Shown: piece by piece, positions 34,340-45,957 of the stretch | Layout: each line of letters begins with the position of its first letter | How positions within the stretch are numbered: position 1 is the stretch's first letter | Assembly: GCF_024763615.1 (NCBI RefSeq) | Contig: NC_077223.1 | Coordinates: 47,120,627 to 47,184,626 of the forward strand | DNA from: Phlebotomus papatasi | Taxonomy: Eukaryota > Arthropoda > Insecta > Diptera > Psychodidae | Length of the DNA stretch: 64,000 nucleotides | Direction of reading: 5' to 3' | The notes under the pieces: generated by a model | Told to the model about the DNA's origin: nothing | The model's input: the letters and a program-made list of their open reading frames with translations, nothing else | Database searches by the model: none | Program-made: the position numbers and the translations under genes

Positions 34340-34894
34340 TAAGATATTTGATTTGTCTGACCATGTGTATGGTTGAGCTTCCGAAAACTGCACAAAATAA
34401 TCAGCCGGTCTAGAAAGGGCGCCATAACTGCCGATGGTGTCTCCTTGGCAATGGTCAGGAACCTAAAGGAAATGAGATTACATTCTAATGATCATGTGGT
34501 ATCAAATGGTTTGGCTTTCCCTTGCTGATTAGTCTTATTGCTTTAGGACAGAATGTCCTTCCGGTGAGCGTCGGTGTGTTGAGTATAATCCAAAAATTAA
34601 ACACACAATTTACCAAAGTTTTCGACACCTATCGTGTTTTCATAAGTGGTTCTTGGTTAGGCTTTTCTTTGGATTTTAGTCAAGATTTTGTATATTTTCT
34701 GCTTCATCAGTTATTTGAAATTGGTTTGGAGCGAATTATTTTCTTTCTTTTCTGCACAGGAAACGGCTTGGTACTTAAATATAGAGGGACAATTATTGCT
34801 GATTAGGGTCATTTGGGTAAATTAGGTGGGCTTTGACAATAAACTCAATGTAGAATATCTAGAGGAAAACGCACTTTAATTTAATTTGATTTAA
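34340..34894. other. Intergenic, no gene recognised
   Basis: An open frame of 94 codons at 34522-34806 has no recognisable domain. Composition at 34400-34600 is less AT-rich than the neighbourhood, so an old transposon fragment is possible. Confidence 0.35.
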
Positions 34895-34898
34895 TTAA

Positions 34899-35040
34899 CC
34901 CTTTAAGGACGCATGGGACACCGGTGTCCCAAAAATAAAAACTAATTTTTTGGACTATTTAGAGGATAAAACAACTTTTTATAGTTAAAAGAAATTGTTT
35001 TTGTTTTTGGGACACCGATGTCCCACTCGTCCTTAAAGGG
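34899..35040. mobile_element. TTAA-type MITE family F, copy 1
   Basis: 142 bp, nearly palindromic. Starts CCCTTTAAGGACGCATGGGA and ends TGTCCCACTCGTCCTTAAAGGG, between TTAA at 34895-34898 and 35041-35044. CCC next to TTAA is typical of piggyBac-type ends. Confidence 0.85.
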
Positions 35041-35154
35041 TTAATGTTTTTTTAGAAAATTTAGGGCATGTCACTAGCTATAAAAATATAATAAAATAAC
35101 GGGTCAAATTCTTTAAAAAGATATTGGAAAAAATAATTTGTTATAATTAAACTA

Positions 35155-35588
35155 GGGTAAGTGTGCCAAATTCCGACCAGCTTGCAATTCCGGCCACCTT
35201 TTTTGTTCCTCGAATTTCCATGAATTTTTAGTTTTTACATACTCTATAGAGATTACACAATGCAAAAGAATAACAAAAAATGTAGCTTCGACAAACGAGA
35301 TGACGTGAAAAAGATATTGGAAGAATTCCCAAAGGGCAAGGAACTATGAGAATGAAGGTGGCCGAAATAGGGAACCAAAGCTATATCTACATTTTTATTC
35401 ATTTTAAAATGAATAAAAACGAAAATGAATAAAATGAATAAAATGACGATTAACGGTTTCCACGTTTCCAAGCAACACTCCTTAAGAAGAACGAATAAAA
35501 AAAATCATTTTTTCTTAAAAATATTAGATTTCAAACTTGAGACTTTGGCGCTTGCATGCAACTATGCCGAAAATTGGCACACTTACCC
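35155..35588. mobile_element. TA-type element family H, copy at 35 kb
   Basis: 434 bp. Starts GGGTAAGTGTGCCAAATTCC and ends AAAATTGGCACACTTACCC, with TA at 35153-35154 and 35589-35590. It is close to the inner nested copy at 24211-24637 over its whole length. Confidence 0.9.
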
Positions 35589-35988
35589 TATATCTTTTAA
35601 AGTTTTTATTTATTTATTTATTTTTTAAATTCAGCCATTGGGACGGTTTATCGAAACGTTTTGAAAAAAAAAAAATGTGGTGAACAATATTACTTATAGT
35701 ATAGTTTCATCAGAAGTTAAGAAACCAGAATATACGCTGTTAGCAGATGAGTTAAACTCGTACTTGAACTAAGGTTATTTATATAATTTTTAAAGTCATA
35801 TAATAATGATATAAAAAATATCATTAATAATAGTTTTGCTATTTTCATTAAAAATATAGCACAACTTTGATGACTAATATCATACTTGGTTAAAATAAAA
35901 GGATTATATTGATATTGATTAAAATTTGATCCTTTTGTAAAGGATGGATCAAATTTTAAACTTTGAATGCACACCTTTGAATGACTTA

Positions 35989-36920
35989 GGGGAGACCGGG
36001 GTACAATTAGCCAGGGGCAGAAGTAGACAGTGGATTTTTCTCGGTTCCCTTAAAATGTACCTTGAGCAAAATATTTTTTAATGAAAGTAGGAACACATCC
36101 CCATATTCCCAGAAATATTTATAAGTCTGATCCTGTTATCCTACAATTTAGAAGCATTTTTATAAAATGGGTATAAAACTGCAGTTTTGATGTTTCAGTT
36201 TTTGGACCAGCATTTGGTTTTCTGAGTTTGTAGTCAAGATTTCATAGTTTTACCTCGTTTCTGGTTTCATAAACCTAATTAAAAAATATTTTTCACTTGG
36301 ATAATAATTATCCAATTTTTTATATAAGATGAAAAACACTAAAACAGCCCTCGGGGCAGTTGTAGCCACTTTTCCGTGGCCGGATAAAACTATCAATGAT
36401 TTTTCACTAATACATGGATAATTGTTAGATGAAAGAGTACTATTGATATTCCAAGCAATATTGCCATTCGGATGAAAAATTTGTGAAATAGATTTTTTCA
36501 GGATATTTTCATCAATTTTGCCGCAATTACAAAAATGTCATAAAAAAGTCGGCTAAAGTCTTTTTCATTAGGTTTAAGTTACATATTTAGTATCAGTGGG
36601 CTTCAGTGGATCAAGTGAAATAACACTTGGTATTTCCAGTTTTAAAATTTCGTCTGGAAAACTGGTGGCAAATAGCACCCCGAAAGTGGCTAAATCTACC
36701 CAGACCGGGGCAGGTGTAGTTAATGTGTCATATTTTTTTCATTATCCTCTCTAGAAAAAGCCAAGGATTTGAGAGCTCTGAACTATACGGTTTTATACAG
36801 CCAATATCTTAATGCTACTTATGAAACATAAAAACATTAGACAAACTTTATCATTTTTTCACAAATCATGCGCGAAAAAAAAGCTTCATTTGCTGGCTAA
36901 TTCTACCCCTGCTATATTTT
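35989..36920. mobile_element. TIR element family D, right end decayed
   Basis: Left end GGGGAGACCGGGGTACAATT, preceded by TA at 35987-35988, then TAGCCAGGGGCAGAAGTAG. The right side shows only a weak inverse, GCTGGCTAATTCTACCCCTG, near 36892-36911; the expected CCGGTCTCCCC terminus is missing. A similar left end, GGGGAGATTAGGGCAGATTA, occurs alone at 38534. Confidence 0.5.
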
Positions 36921-37236
36921 ATTGAAAAACTTATTTATATTTTCTGTCCAGATTTGAGAAAATTGAAATAAGAGCGTAGGCCATTCACGTCTGGTTATAC
37001 TGTTTGTATGTATACGAAAATGTGTACAAATTAAGCACAAAATTATATATTCATCTTTGTCTTTTCAGACAATGATATTTAAAAAAAATAAAAGTCTTAA
37101 AAATATTTTTTACCGTCTGGTCTCTTCGCAAGAAAGTGCCTTAACTGTATACTGAGAACTCACCTTGGCCAAAGATTAAAGGCATTTAGTTTTTAATATC
37201 ATTATGTACCTTGCTAAAATTTTCCACTGCCATGTA

Positions 37237-38004
37237 AAGGGGAAGTGGGGCACTTTTGAATTTATTTCTTTATTTATTTGTTTTAAATCAAACATAATTA
37301 GGGTCCGTCACTCTTACAATGTCTTATTAGATAGGAAAAAAATGTACTAGAAAAACAAAAGAAAATGAGAACAAGATAAGTCAGAAAAATTTAAACAGAG
37401 AAGAGAGAGAAAAAAAGAGAAATAAAGAAACTCTTCCCCGACTGAAAGGCACCAGAAATGCCAGCCTGCGACGTCCTAGCGCGCGGTGGAAGGGAGTTGT
37501 AGATTACAATCACCCTGTTAAAAAGAGTACGCGAAAGCTGGCTCGAGTGAGCTCCGGAACCAGGAGACCCCGCTGTCTGACCGAAGCCTCCAAAGCCAGG
37601 AGCGAGGCTAAGTATCCCGGCCTCCGAGAAGTAATCAACCGGAACAGGAACAAAACAGCTCTCAAACGGAGGAGTAAAGGTAGATCACAGCCAACCAGAA
37701 TGTTTCGATATCGTGAAATATGATCACGAGCACGTAGAGCACACACATACCAGTCGGCATCAAAGAAAAGCTCTGCTCTATGATTATGAGCAGTAGTAGT
37801 GCTCTCACCGAGCATAAGACGAGAAATGGGAAAGCTTTGCAATCTTATCCTATTTTTAAAAGAAACTGTATCTTATGATAAAATTAAGCTGAACAAACCA
37901 GTTTCAAAACTAAATTACATTGTGATAAGGATCAATTCTATTTAAAAATAGGAGAAAAAGCCCAATTTCAAAGCTGCCTCAATTTAAAGGTGCCCCACTT
38001 TCCC
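37237..38004. mobile_element. TA-type MITE family Q, copy 1, split by a LINE
   Basis: Left end GGGGAAGTGGGGCACTTTTG and right end TTTAAAGGTGCCCCACTTTCCC, with TA at 38005-38006. The left boundary is uncertain by two or three bases. Interior sequence on both sides of the LINE fragment aligns with the copy at 40753. Confidence 0.75.
37261..37860 (-). mobile_element. LINE 3' end inserted in family Q
   Basis: On the minus strand, from about 37850 down, a GC-rich frame codes the end of a non-LTR reverse-transcriptase protein (pieces LPLLLRLRAVLFLF and ITSRRPGYLASLLALE). After a one-base frame change near 37515 comes a VIVIYNSLPPRA piece, the conserved C-terminal YNSLP-type motif. The element ends in an ATAAATAAA-type tail near 37261-37285. 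It is 5'-truncated, as usual for LINEs. The separate 110-codon frame at 37510-37842 belongs to it. Confidence 0.7.
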
Positions 38005-38006
38005 TA

Positions 38007-40750
38007 CGCTTCCTACCGACCGACGCAAGGAAAGCTTCAGGTAATTTTTTTTCTGGATTCTTGTATTTTTTATAGGCGCACGACAATCAGATCACGAGGA
38101 AATATCCCTCTCGAAGTAATATGTGTAATTTGGATCGACTTGAAATATGGAATGGAACCGTTAAAATTATAGTAGAACCCTTTTTGGATACTAAATGCCC
38201 TAAATGCACTATGAAATAATGGAAATGCATTCGTTAAATGCTTTTATTTATTTCTTTGAATCATATAGAAAATGGAGAATATGTTACAAAAGGTTTGGTG
38301 TAAATCTACGGCTCTATTCCAAACTATTCAGAGTCGTTTTATGATAGTTATTAGGAGACACAATGGTAGCCAATGATATAAGACTTACAGCTAATTTCTC
38401 TACAAGTTAAAATGTAATTTTAGCAACTTTTAGCTAACGCCATATCCCAGTTAAATCTCTTATTCAAAAACTTTCGGTTCCATACTCAATTACAGTTCTC
38501 ATATAAAGGGCACATTATGTTCGGAAGAGGAATTGGGGAGATTAGGGCAGATTAGCCAGGGATAGAATTAGTTATTGGAATATTATAATTAGCCTTGTAG
38601 AAAGAGTATTGAGAAAACATCTGTTTATTCAATTAATCAATTTATTATTAATACAATTCATATAAGTTCACGGAGAAGATAGACAAAGCGTGTTAGCATC
38701 AGGCGGATCAGAAATGTATAAACGATGTTGCAGAATAACTCTCAAATGGTAAAATTGAAAAAAAAAGATTTTTTGCTTGGTAAACCGCAAAATGCCAAGA
38801 AAACCTCAGACCACAAAAGCTGAGATTATAAAGAATCTCAGCTAAAACATCGCTTTTGAGTGAACCACATTATGGATGAATATTCTGTGGTTGTAAAAAC
38901 CAAAATACATTATTCATGGTCAGATGTCCTGACATATGGTATGATATCCTGCTTGCTGCTCGAAAAATCTTAATTTTAACAGCTCGAACTCCAAGAGAGA
39001 GCAGTTTTCACAATCGTGTTTTTTTTTCTTCTTTTAACACTGCCGCAGACTGTTCCTCATCAATCTAGTCCACATTATTTTCGATTTAATAACCGATTGT
39101 CTTCTATTCAAAAAATTCTATCTTTTTTAATAAAATGAATCTTTTTTATTAAAAATGTAATAGTCTTGTCCGAGTTATACCAGAAAACAGTAACAGCGAG
39201 GAGAAAATACAGTTTCTTGGCAATATTCCATTATTGGGATTACTGAAAATCCAAAGTTGGTATTTTTCAGTTTTTCAAATTCAAAATTCCAAAATTGTAA
39301 TACAATTAAAACTTTCAAGACTTAAGAATGCTTATATTATATTAAACTTATATTAAACTTAAATTAACTTATATTTAACTTAATATAAGTTTAAGACTTA
39401 TATTAAAGATTCCATTCCATATTAAATATTCTTTGTCAAATGAGAACATTTCAGGGGAATTTTATAAACTCGGAAAATTTGTGCTATGTTCTGTGTGTGT
39501 CATCTTTTTTTCTAAGAAATTTAGTAACTTATTATAAACCAATCTTAACCGTGCTATCACATAAGGATTTTTCCAATTTATAAATTCAATTTAATTTTCA
39601 GAAGAATTGTTCCTATGCGTTATTTTGCATTAAAAATCATTTGAATTGATAGATTTTCGCTTATTTATTGATATATACTAATACTTGGCCCACCAAAAAC
39701 ATGTTTAAATATGCTAAAATAGCATATATGTGGTTTGCTAAAATAGCATAAATGAAATTTGAATTAAGCAAACTAAAATGTTAAAATTGCTCATTAATTT
39801 CAATTTTATTGCAGTTAAACAAGTAGCCTTTTGAACGAAATTGTTTTTATTGAATTAGTGATTAGTGATAAAGTTGTACGCGGGTTAAGCTTCAGTATCG
39901 GGAGTAATTTGGTGAGTTCCTCAAAAGCATTTCGAAGGAAATTGTTGTGTCAAGAAATCGCAGTTGGGATGACTTCATACAGATTTTTAACAAGACTGTA
40001 TGTGAGTTTTTTCATGAGCTCCCTTGCCTACAACCCCTTTTCCTGGATTTGGGAATTCTTCTGCATAACAGATAAGTGACTTATAAGACATTTTAAGTAT
40101 ATTACACATTTTTCGGAGTCATTCACAATCAAAAATCTAGCGGAACTATTTAAAATTGAGCAAATTTCTTGCAAAATGTGTCCTGGCTGTGAGAATTTTC
40201 AAGTAAATTCTAGAAATCTTTTAATGCTCAATTGGCTCAATTTAATTAAAAATTATATTTTGAAAATCCTAGTGTAATAGCACCGTAAAGGTCTCTATAG
40301 GTACATATTGTGAGACATTTTTATAAAAATCAAATATTTTTAAGTACTATATAATTGTCAAATTGCAAAAAATCACCTGAACACTCGACAATATGATAGA
40401 AAGAATAAATTATTAGTATGTAAAAGAGAAAAATATGTAGAAGCCATGAAGATTTATAATCTCTGTTATCAAAACATGGTTGTGGAATATTTGGCAGTAT
40501 TTCACTAAGAAAAAATAATACTGGCAAAGGGTTAATTAAGAAGTTATACACCTTTTAAATTCTTTACTGACCAAAATGTTTTATTTTTTACTTAACACAT
40601 ATGTTAATTTACTAACCAAAAAATGTTTTCTCGTAAAATACTTTTATGAGTCGATTTAGAATGCTTGACTAGAATCATCGTTATATTTTTTTAGTCATTG
40701 TTCTTTTAGTTTGACCAGTAATGTATTTAGTATAAGCATTATTCACATAG
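38007..40750. other. Intergenic, mostly featureless
   Basis: Contains a lone family D-like end at 38534, a family N fragment near 38975-39020 (CAGCTCGAACTCCAAGAGAG), and a short AT-only tandem block at 39325-39410 built of TTATATTAAACTTA-type units. The 82-codon frame at 39831-40079 shows no recognisable domain. Confidence 0.4.
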
Positions 40751-42049
40751 TAGAGGGAAGTGGGACACCTTTGAATTTCGGCACTTTTGAAATAGGACTT
40801 TTTTCTCTATTTTTAAATCAAACTGAACCTTACCATGATTTAATTTAGCTGAATATACAGTGGCGACAAGATAAATAGCACACCTTCAGCGATTTTTCTA
40901 TTTTGATGTGTTATGATACAATATCAATCTTTATTCCTGATCATGATTTATTATTTAGAAAATATAATGCCCTTTATAAATAAAAATGATAATTATTTAA
41001 TATTTGTATGTGTTAAAACCTAGTTAAAACCATGTGTTTGTATCATTTTATGAGTTTAGGTATAATTCATGCGGATAATTTAAATAGCACACCTTCATTT
41101 TTCTCTGAAAATATTACCTGAAATTTACTTTTATTTTAAAATTCATTATATATCTGTTTTTTGATCATTTGTAAGCATTAATGCCACAAATTTACGTAAA
41201 ATAAAGTTATGAGAACTGAAAAATCATGTAAATAAAGCCTTTGGTTCAGATGTACAGGCTTTATGTAAAAAAGTTTAGGATAACTAAGAAACTTTTTTAT
41301 AAACTTTATTATTCAAGGAAGAGAACCAATAATCTAATAATTTTCTATAATAAAACTTAAAAATTACGCTAAAAGCTTGAAAATTTCAAGAAAAAATAAC
41401 CACTTCTATAGAATATCCTGCCATTTTCGTATAGTAAAATTGAATTCTTTTGTTGCAATACCAAAAATAAAATAACAAATTGAACAAAATTTGAAGGAGT
41501 AACTCATGTGAGCATTACTAAAAGTCAATTATGTAAAAATACCCTGTTTAGAACTGTTGCCAGACGTACAGAGTTAGTATTCACATGAAACCGTACCTGT
41601 TGTTTGATTTTTGTTAAAGAGCATATCGTCGGTTGCCTCAGCAACTGTGCTAACTGCATTTTTGCGATTTTCAGGTTTTTGCATATTCTGATATTACTGA
41701 ATTTTCTCTATTAAACTACGCTATTTAAAAAGTTTGCAATTTTCTCTATACAGAGATATTTTTCCGTGAAAATGTTCTAACTGTACTATAGTCACAAAAA
41801 TTTCTCTGCAACTGCGCTATCTACCAATTTTTCTGCAGTTAGCATAAAAATACACTGAAAAAAGTTGCAATTTTTTTTGTCAGCAACTGTTCTATTTGCA
41901 GTTTGTCATTTCTATCCATCACGACTCTCCATTAAAACAAGGTAAACGTTTGCGATTTGTGATTGAGTTTTTCGCGATTGTTGTGCAGGTGAAAGCAAAT
42001 TAGTGATTTCGGAATTGTAAGTTTTCGTTTCACTTGTTTTTTTGTAAAA

Positions 42050-42529
42050 ATGCTTATTAATTTACTTACTAAATTAGGATTTTGTGAGAAAAAACAGGAA
42101 AAATGTTACGCAGGAAGAAAAATCATAAAGCAGCTGATCCACGTCCAAGAGAATGCAAGAAGGAATGGAAGAAGTATCTACATTGCGGGGAAGGCGTTCT
42201 TGGGCGATCTGATCGGCAGATTCGTCCAACACGGGGTATGCGATAACCTGGCTGAATTGTAATAAACATATCCCGATACGATTAATAATAATAATAATCA
42301 GGATGAACCGGATTCATCTCCTCATACTCTCATTCATATAGTCGATAATTCGCAAGAGATGTTTACGAGTAAACAGGGTTCATCTGACCAGCCTGAAGTC
42401 AAAAATGAGCCACATATTTCAAGCGATGGATCACAAGATTCTCTGAATGGTCACCCTGGAGCAGAAATTTTCATAGCAGATGTTTTATTAACCGAAAGTA
42501 AGAATATGACTATGATTTTTTATTATTAA
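42050..42529 (+). CDS. Coding-like sequence inside element X, unrecognised
   Basis: Two consecutive open stretches share one frame. ATG at 42050 opens 70 codons, stopping at 42263-42265. After that stop the frame is open again from 42266 to a stop at 42527-42529 and reads like a real protein: polar, with an asparagine run (five AAT codons near 42284) and pieces such as DEPDSSPHTLIHIVDNSQ and SSDQPEVKNEPHISSDG. GTAAGA at 42497 is a good splice donor just after LLTES, and donor-like and acceptor-like sites also occur at about 41942 and 41987. In another frame of the first part, a DPRPRECKKEWKKY piece hints at a MADF/Myb-like DNA-binding protein, as some Harbinger elements carry; this is weak. 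It may be the element's own gene or captured host exons. Confidence 0.3.
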
Positions 42530-42739
42530 ATTTTCAATAAAACAGGCGTTTTTTTAATTTCTTATCACATTCTGTTGTTTCTGATCTTTTTCAGTATTTT
42601 TATTTTAGAAAATCTTGACATAGCGTGTAAAAAAGAGATCTCGTCCCGAATCATGGGTCCAAAATCGACGCATAAAGTACAAGAAAGCTGAAATGTAATA
42701 TAATAACATCTAACGGAGAAGGAAAATAAAATTTTCATA

Positions 42740-43051
42740 CACACAGAAAAATTTTGACTCTAAATTTAAGAATATATCCTGGGAACTTAAATTGGACGTG
42801 AATTCGTGAGACGTTTAAGTTTAGAAGCTCTGATGAGCGAATGAAATGGGCTAGAATCCCTAGCTCTGGCTGAGAGACCAGGAACTTATGTTCAGCATTA
42901 GCTGAAAAATGAAAAATGTCTACAGATTTGCAAATTGCAACTAAAACTAAATGATTAAGGATTTAGAATTAGGGCATTGGCATTCATTGAATGGGATTTG
43001 AAATTTAATTCCTGGGTGTTTCTGTTTAAGAATTTTCCATTTTTCTGTGTT
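42740..43051 (+). mobile_element. MITE family B, uninterrupted copy
   Basis: Starts CACACAGAAAAATTTTGACT and ends CCATTTTTCTGTGTT, with TA at 42738-42739 and 43052-43053. It gives the empty target (TCTACAG at 42919-42925) for the family A insertion seen in the other copy at 18351. Confidence 0.85.
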
Positions 43052-44009
43052 TATGAATTTTCAAAAGAAAAAAGATGATGAGACTTTGTGCAGAAATTGA
43101 AAATGGATAAAAATCTAAACAAAATGAAAAGTCAGAAATAAAATTGATATCTCATAATCAAGTATTCTTTTAATATAATCATTTAGTAGAACTTTTAATT
43201 GCCATATTTTTTTCAATATGGCCAGAACAATTTTATAAATTCCTGTCACATATCTGGTGCCAATTTCCTTTTTCCATGCTTATTCTCATGTGATCCTTAA
43301 GCTTTGTGGAAGTATCCCTTCTTATATCAGAGATCGTTTATTTCCCAAATATTTCACTTTCAGATTAACGTAACACTTTTATGAGGAACCGTTTGTAGAC
43401 TTTGCAAAGATCCATGAGAGCAAAACAGTGTTGATAAAAAGAAAACACACGCGGAAGATAAATTTTAGAGTAAATTTTAAATGACAATAAAATGTTGCTC
43501 TACACGGAGTCAATAGAATAAAAAAAAAGAAAATTCTTTCCTTGTTAGGCTTTGACTGTGATAAACAATTGTGCTATCTGCAAAAATTCCATACATTGCA
43601 GATAGACTTTTGAACAACGATGTCAGTTAGCACAATTGCATATTGTGTATTCTTTTAGGAAATGCTTAATTTTTAGTGTGCAAAATCTACTTTTTTCCAA
43701 TTTCTTTGCATTAATAGACAGATTACTTGTTGTTCTTTCGATATTTGTAATATAAAATAACTCATTCGAGGTTTGATTTTTATTAAAATGTGATTAAAGT
43801 AAAAAAATGGTCTCCTGAAAAGTTGTCAAAATGCAGTTAGCACAGTTGCTGAGGCAACCGACGATATGCAGAAGGACCTGTAATTCGGGAATAAAATTCT
43901 TTGAATCGACGTATTCCTGTTTAATACAATTGGATATGACATAAAAAAAGATTAGATGTCCCAAAAGTCAAGAATTTTGTCCTTGATATATAATTAAGAA
44001 GGTAGAACT

Positions 44010-44300
44010 TAGCGGTGGTAATTTTATAGTATGCGGTTACTTTTTGTGGCGTATGGTCTGTATATGGAATATCAGATAATGTAAAAAAAAAATATTTACA
44101 AGGATATCATTGGTCAAGACATGTACTTCAAAATCGCAAAGAATTTGCTCTTAGTTTTTAAGTTTTAATCAAGCTAATGATCCCAAACACACTGCCAAGA
44201 GTTTTTAAAAGTGGTTCAATCAGAACAAAATTGACTTTCTGGAATGGGCAGGATGGTCTAAGGACCTCAGTCCTGTTGAATTTATAGGAGCAGATTGATC
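44010..44300 (+). pseudogene. Tc1-type transposase, catalytic-domain remnant
   Basis: Reading pieces include SGGNFIVCGYFLW (the usual GGGSVMVWGCFS region), then NDPKHTAKSF, KWFNQNKIDFLEWAGWSKDL and SPVEFI. These are the hallmark blocks around the second aspartate and the glutamate of DD34E Tc1 transposases, with the expected spacing of about 34. An in-frame TAA follows NDPKHTAKSF and a frame change lies before NDPKH, so no active enzyme is made. The N-terminal half is not recognisable, having been displaced or lost around the element X insertion. Confidence 0.85.
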
Positions 44301-45407
44301 ACAAGGTAAATCTCTCGAATGTGACTAATTTAGAATAGTTTTAAGTAGATATCCACACTACATGAATTACAATCACATTAGAAAATTGCCAAATCTTGGT
44401 TTCCTTAATGATCCTTCGTTGTCAGGCTCTTATTTTTCCCAAGAGTTACTTAACTAAGTTCTAATTATTCCAAATTTAATTTTCAAATAGAATTTGTAAG
44501 TTGTTAATTGCAGTAGAAGCCGAAAACTATCACTTCTTATAGGGTGTGCTATTTATATTGTCCCCTTAATATGTGCCGTTTGAAGAATTTTTTTACCATA
44601 CTAAATTTCTTGACAGAACTTTCGAGTTTTTTCTTTATATTTAAAATGTATTTATATACAAGTTCATTTATTATTATTACTTTCATTATTTAAAAGCATA
44701 ATTTTTCAAAAAATAAAGCATACAGTACAGTGTCCGAAACTGTGCTATTTATCTTGTCGCCACTGTATCAACTGCTAAGCTAAGCCAGCTAAAGATCAGT
44801 TCTATTTAAAAATGGGTGAAAAAAGTCCAATTTCAAGAGTTTCCCAATTCAAGGGTGCCCCACTTTCCCCTACATGTAATTATATAAGTATAATGTGTTA
44901 AACATCGGTTACAGCATATTGGAAAGTATTTTGATATAAATGATAAAGTAAATAAATTTGGTGAGTAGTGAATTATTATTGGTAGTGTATTTGCAAGTGT
45001 ATATATTAAGAAGTTATGAACCGTTGAAGTTATCAAAATTGACGTTTTAGAAATGTCATCTACACCAAAATGTTCAAATTTGATCAACTCTACTGTGGGC
45101 GAAAAAGTCGTATAACAATCTAGCCCAACAGTTCAAAGTAGCCCCACCTCCCCCTATGGGGCTAAATATTTAATTTCAAGTATACATTATGATTGAGTTC
45201 TAAAGTTAATATTTTGCAACTAGACCAAATATTTAGTCTTTGGCATTAACCTCGAATTTGCTCAGTGAGAGAATGATCGGAATTGAGTTTGTAAACTTCC
45301 CCATGCAGAATTAACTTCCCCTCCATTTTGATCCTGTTGCTTTCCGGAGACTCTCTGGCTTTTACAGGAAGGGTGTCCTTTTCGGAAAAGAAATGAGAGA
45401 GCGCGAG

Positions 45408-45446
45408 TATAAATGCCCTGAGAGCTTTCAACATTTCTCAGTTCAG
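45408..45446 (+). promoter_or_regulatory. TATA/Inr core promoter
   Basis: TATAAATG starts at 45408. The initiator TCAGTT has its A at 45440, giving TATA at -32; a second TCAGTC follows five bases later. GAGAGAGCGCGAG immediately upstream recalls GAGA-type elements. The region is GC-richer than its surroundings and free of transposons. No downstream promoter element was evident. Confidence 0.65.
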
Positions 45447-45957
45447 TCGAGGCTAGCTTACAGGGAACATCCTTGTATTCGGGCACCGTTCGGATATATC
45501 TCTCTCTTTCTCTCCCAAACCTAAAAGATTAGTTGAGAAAGTTACCTGACTCCGTTGAAGCGTTGCAACGACTTTGTCGTTGGGCCTCATCAATATTTTG
45601 TGAGTGGACAGTGGACAGTGGATAACTCACATAAGTTATTATTCATGTGTGATAAAAGAGCATCTGGGTGACTCTCCTTGATGGTGTCAAGGTGAATTTA
45701 TTGTGCCATTTAATTGGTATTTTATTGCGAAGGGTGATAAATTTATTGCGAAGAGTGTAAGACAATTTAATTGTTTGCAATAGTGTTCAAACAAAGGTGG
45801 TTTAGCTCTTGATAATTTTCTTAATAAATGTCCCCTTTCTTTTTCTGTGGTCATACGCTCCAATTGCTAAAGTGCAAATCTAATTTACTCTAAGAAGCAC
45901 ATACCTGTACATTACTGCAATATATTGTTGATTTTGTGTTCTCATCTCTAAATGAAG
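45440..45957 (+). other. Probable first exon, mostly 5' UTR, of an unidentified gene
   Basis: Starts at the Inr and ends at AATGAAG followed by GTAAAT, a good donor at 45958. The only start codon placed to continue into the next exon is the ATG at 45952, giving Met-Lys and a phase 0 junction. An alternative donor, GTGAGT, occurs at 45600. No second exon could be identified, so the gene is unnamed. Confidence 0.45.

Larger units (their letters stand above)
41626..43864 (+). mobile_element. TIR element X carrying exon-like sequence
   Basis: Starts TCGTCGGTTGCCTCAGCAAC and continues TGTGCTAACTGCATTTT; the exact inverse ends at 43864. TA flanks at 41624-41625 and 43865-43866, in the palindromic target GCATATGCA. 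2239 bp, including a family B MITE. Phrases such as CAACTGTGCTATCTGC recur inside. At 42050-42529 there is exon-like sequence. The ends match no family I know. Confidence 0.8.
40858..44765 (+). mobile_element. Tc1-like element with transposase remnant
   Basis: Ends CAGTGGCGACAAGATAAATA and its near-exact inverse, finishing TATTTATCTTGTCGCCACTG. TA lies at 40856-40857 and 44766-44767. The phrase AAATAGCACACC recurs at 41086 and, inverted, at 44542, as subterminal repeats. A Tc1-type transposase remnant lies at 44010-44300. The 3.9 kb length is explained by another element inserted at 41626-43864; without it the element is about 1.67 kb, normal for Tc1. Confidence 0.88.
40753..44870. mobile_element. 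TA-type MITE family Q, copy 2, outer shell of a nest
   Basis: Starts GAGGGAAGTGGGACACCTTT at 40753 and ends AAGGGTGCCCCACTTTCCCC at 44870. TA lies at 40751-40752 and 44871-44872. Only about 105 bases at each side belong to it; the rest is the Tc1-like element inserted at 40858. A further lone end, CCCCACCTCCCCCTA, follows at 45142. Confidence 0.85.

Noticed and set aside
37510..37842. 110-codon minus-strand frame as a host gene
   Set aside because: The sequence matches the end of a LINE reverse-transcriptase protein, and the tail at 37261 confirms it.
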